From Propylenella binzhouense (GTDB lineage: Bacteria; Pseudomonadota; Alphaproteobacteria; Rhizobiales; Afifellaceae), in assembly GCF_009866965.1 (NCBI RefSeq), contig NZ_SPKJ01000004.1, positions 1-64,000 on the forward strand: a DNA stretch of 64,000 nucleotides. The letters run 5' to 3'. The notes beneath the pieces were generated by a model. That model was not told the DNA's origin and did no database searches. It worked only from the letters and a program-made list of their open reading frames with translations. This document shows, in pieces, positions 62,656 through 64,000 of the stretch (position 1 is its first letter; the number at the start of each line of letters is the position of its first letter). Both the position numbers and the translations under genes were made by a program.

Positions 62656-64000
62656 AGCGGCTCCATGTGAGTTTCTTGTCGCCCAGCCCGGGCCTCAGCG
62701 GCGGCACTTGGAATGATGAGGGCATCGACGGCCACGAGACCGTCTTCGCGGAGAATGAAGGGGTTGACGTCCAGGGCCCCGAGGAGGTCGCCCGCCCAGA
62801 GCGCGAAATCCTGGAGCCGCGCTAGCACGGCGAGTATCTCATCCGCACTGCGCGCGTGGGGCCAGCGCGGGCTGCGCAGGATGCGGCCGAGCGCGGAGTT
62901 GGCGAACTGCCGCTCCAGCGCAGCGGCAGGCGCCGGGATGGACCACATCTCGACCGCGCGGATCGCCTCGGCGTGAATGCCGCCGAGCCCCGCAAGGAGG
63001 ATCGGCCCCACGTCCGCTTGACGCGTCACCCCGGCGATCATTTCGAGATGGCCGGCGACGAGAGGCTGGATCGCCATCGGACCCCCGCCGAAGGCCCTGT
63101 GCGCCTCCCGGATCGCGTCCGCCCCTCTGATGCCGACGCGCACCAGGCCGGCCTCCGTCTTGTGCCCGACACCCTCGACGACGGCCTTGGCGACGACCCT
63201 GCCGCCGAGACGCTCGGCCGCGGCGATCGCCTCGTCGAGATCGGCGCACACCTCCGTCTGAACCGTCGGGACGCCGAAGCGCGCGAGCAGCGCGAGGCTC
63301 TCCGGCTCCGTGAGCGGGCGGCCGAGGCGCAGGAGCGGTTCGCCCGCGGCCGGCTCGCGGCCCGGTATGCCGTCTTGGCACGGGGCCGGCGGCGGATGCA
63401 GCACGGCGGCAAGACCCTGCAGCGCGGCCTCGGTGTCCGGGAAGACCTTGAAGCCCTGCTCCAGATAGCCCGCCGCCTTTTCGGGCTGCAATCCGCCCGG
63501 CACGACCAGGACCGACGGCTTTTTGGAGAGCGCCCGCGCCGACGCGAGATCCCTGATCAGCGTCGGCACGCCCGAATTCGGATCGATGCCGTTGATCGGC
63601 GTCATCATCGCGCCGACCGCCGGATCCGCCGCCACGATCTCCGCGATCGGGCCGGAGCGGGCGCGGTCGAACACGCCGAGATCGACAGGATTCCCGAACT
63701 GCGAGAAGCTCAGATATTCCGCAAGGCGTGATTGAGTCACCGGGCCGAACTCGGCCAGCGGCACCTTGTGATGCTCGGCGAGATCGGCGAGAATCGCAGC
63801 GCCCGCACCCGAGGTGGACATGATTGCCAGGCCGCCTGGCGCTCGGCCAAAGAAGCTCAGCATGGCCGCCGCGCTCATCAGGCCCTCGAGCGAGCGAACC
63901 ATAGGGATTCCGCTCGCCTCGAAAAGCGCCCGGTAAGCATCCGCCTGCCCGGCAAGACGGCTCGAATGGGCGAGTGCCGCGCGCGCACCCGTCTCCGTCA
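62652..64000 (-). CDS. NDP-forming acyl-CoA synthetase, partial at the window edge
   Basis: At least 449 residues; the start lies beyond the right edge because the reading frame stays open and family-like to base 64000 ('HSSRLAGQADAYRALFEASG'). The visible part holds the end of the CoA-binding/ligase domains ('SGAGAAILADLAEHH', 'NPVDLGVFDR') and a C-terminal ATP-grasp domain ('LLARFGVPTVQTEVCADLDE', 'VVAKAVVEGVGHKTEAGLVR', 'LLGALDVNPFILREDGLVAV'). It makes or uses an acyl-CoA with ATP or ADP. It is translationally coupled to the HMG-CoA lyase-like gene, so the two likely act in sequence. Confidence 0.9.
   Translation of the reverse strand, partial: TETGARAALAHSSRLAGQADAYRALFEASGIPMVRSLEGLMSAAAMLSFFGRAPGGLAIMSTSGAGAAILADLAEHHKVPLAEFGPVTQSRLAEYLSFSQFGNPVDLGVFDRARSGPIAEIVAADPAVGAMMTPINGIDPNSGVPTLIRDLASARALSKKPSVLVVPGGLQPEKAAGYLEQGFKVFPDTEAALQGLAAVLHPPPAPCQDGIPGREPAAGEPLLRLGRPLTEPESLALLARFGVPTVQTEVCADLDEAIAAAERLGGRVVAKAVVEGVGHKTEAGLVRVGIRGADAIREAHRAFGGGPMAIQPLVAGHLEMIAGVTRQADVGPILLAGLGGIHAEAIRAVEMWSIPAPAAALERQFANSALGRILRSPRWPHARSADEILAVLARLQDFALWAGDLLGALDVNPFILREDGLVAVDALIIPSAAAEARAGRQETHMEPL

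Overview
The window is GC-rich and densely coded. It looks like an alphaproteobacterial chromosome, probably Hyphomicrobiales (Rhizobiales). The basis is gene content: three TRAP-transporter subunit sets or parts, LysR/GntR/DeoR regulators beside small catabolic clusters, CaiB/BaiF CoA-transferases, and a run of very small basic proteins after a cold-shock gene of the sort common in that order. The assignment is inference; no rRNA, tRNA or CRISPR was found.

Layout. 0.4-7.1 kb: a LysR regulator, an SDR plus aldehyde dehydrogenase, and a divergent TRAP transporter, which together suggest uptake and oxidation of an organic acid or alcohol. 7.3-11.9 kb: an RND efflux pump with its adaptor and a DUF2892 membrane protein, preceded by a 40-codon stub of a sulfide:quinone-oxidoreductase-like gene. 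12.2-14.2 kb: an orphan phnM coupled to a DeoR regulator. 14.6-18.8 kb: a Crp/Fnr regulator coupled to an 81-aa protein, a cold-shock protein, five very small proteins, and a GGDEF protein. 18.8-20.6 kb: a divergent LysR and TauE/SafE pair.

21.5-38.6 kb is an accessory catabolic island bounded by two degenerate, inverted IS630-type remnants. It holds a GntR/FCD regulator, an SDR, a branched-chain-type ABC importer (LivMHFG plus binding protein), a racemase-fold protein, an MmgE/PrpD protein, three consecutive fumarate-reductase-like flavoproteins, an isochorismatase-fold protein and a PEP-mutase-family lyase. A 2-hydroxyacid dehydrogenase lies just outside. Remnants of an ALDH, an SDR and a second racemase-like gene show decay. 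TGT-NN-ACA sites at several promoters point to one FCD-type regulon.

40.4-49.5 kb is the most unusual segment: eight same-strand genes, most joined by 4-base ATGA overlaps. They encode a TPR-alpha/beta-hydrolase fusion, a methyltransferase, two paralogous polysaccharide-pyruvyl-transferase-family proteins, a fatty-acyl-AMP ligase, a cytochrome P450, an acyl carrier protein and a family 2 glycosyltransferase. I read it as a small biosynthetic operon in which an acyl chain is activated, loaded on the carrier, oxidised, and joined to a sugar-containing product.

49.5-64.0 kb is a CoA-thioester catabolic cluster: a ThDP enzyme, two class III CoA-transferases, an acyl-CoA dehydrogenase, two HMG-CoA-lyase-like enzymes, a TRAP transporter with two tandem binding proteins, a GntR regulator and an NDP-forming acyl-CoA synthetase that runs off the right edge. 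Two of its promoter regions share a 16-base dyad, a probable operator for that GntR regulator.
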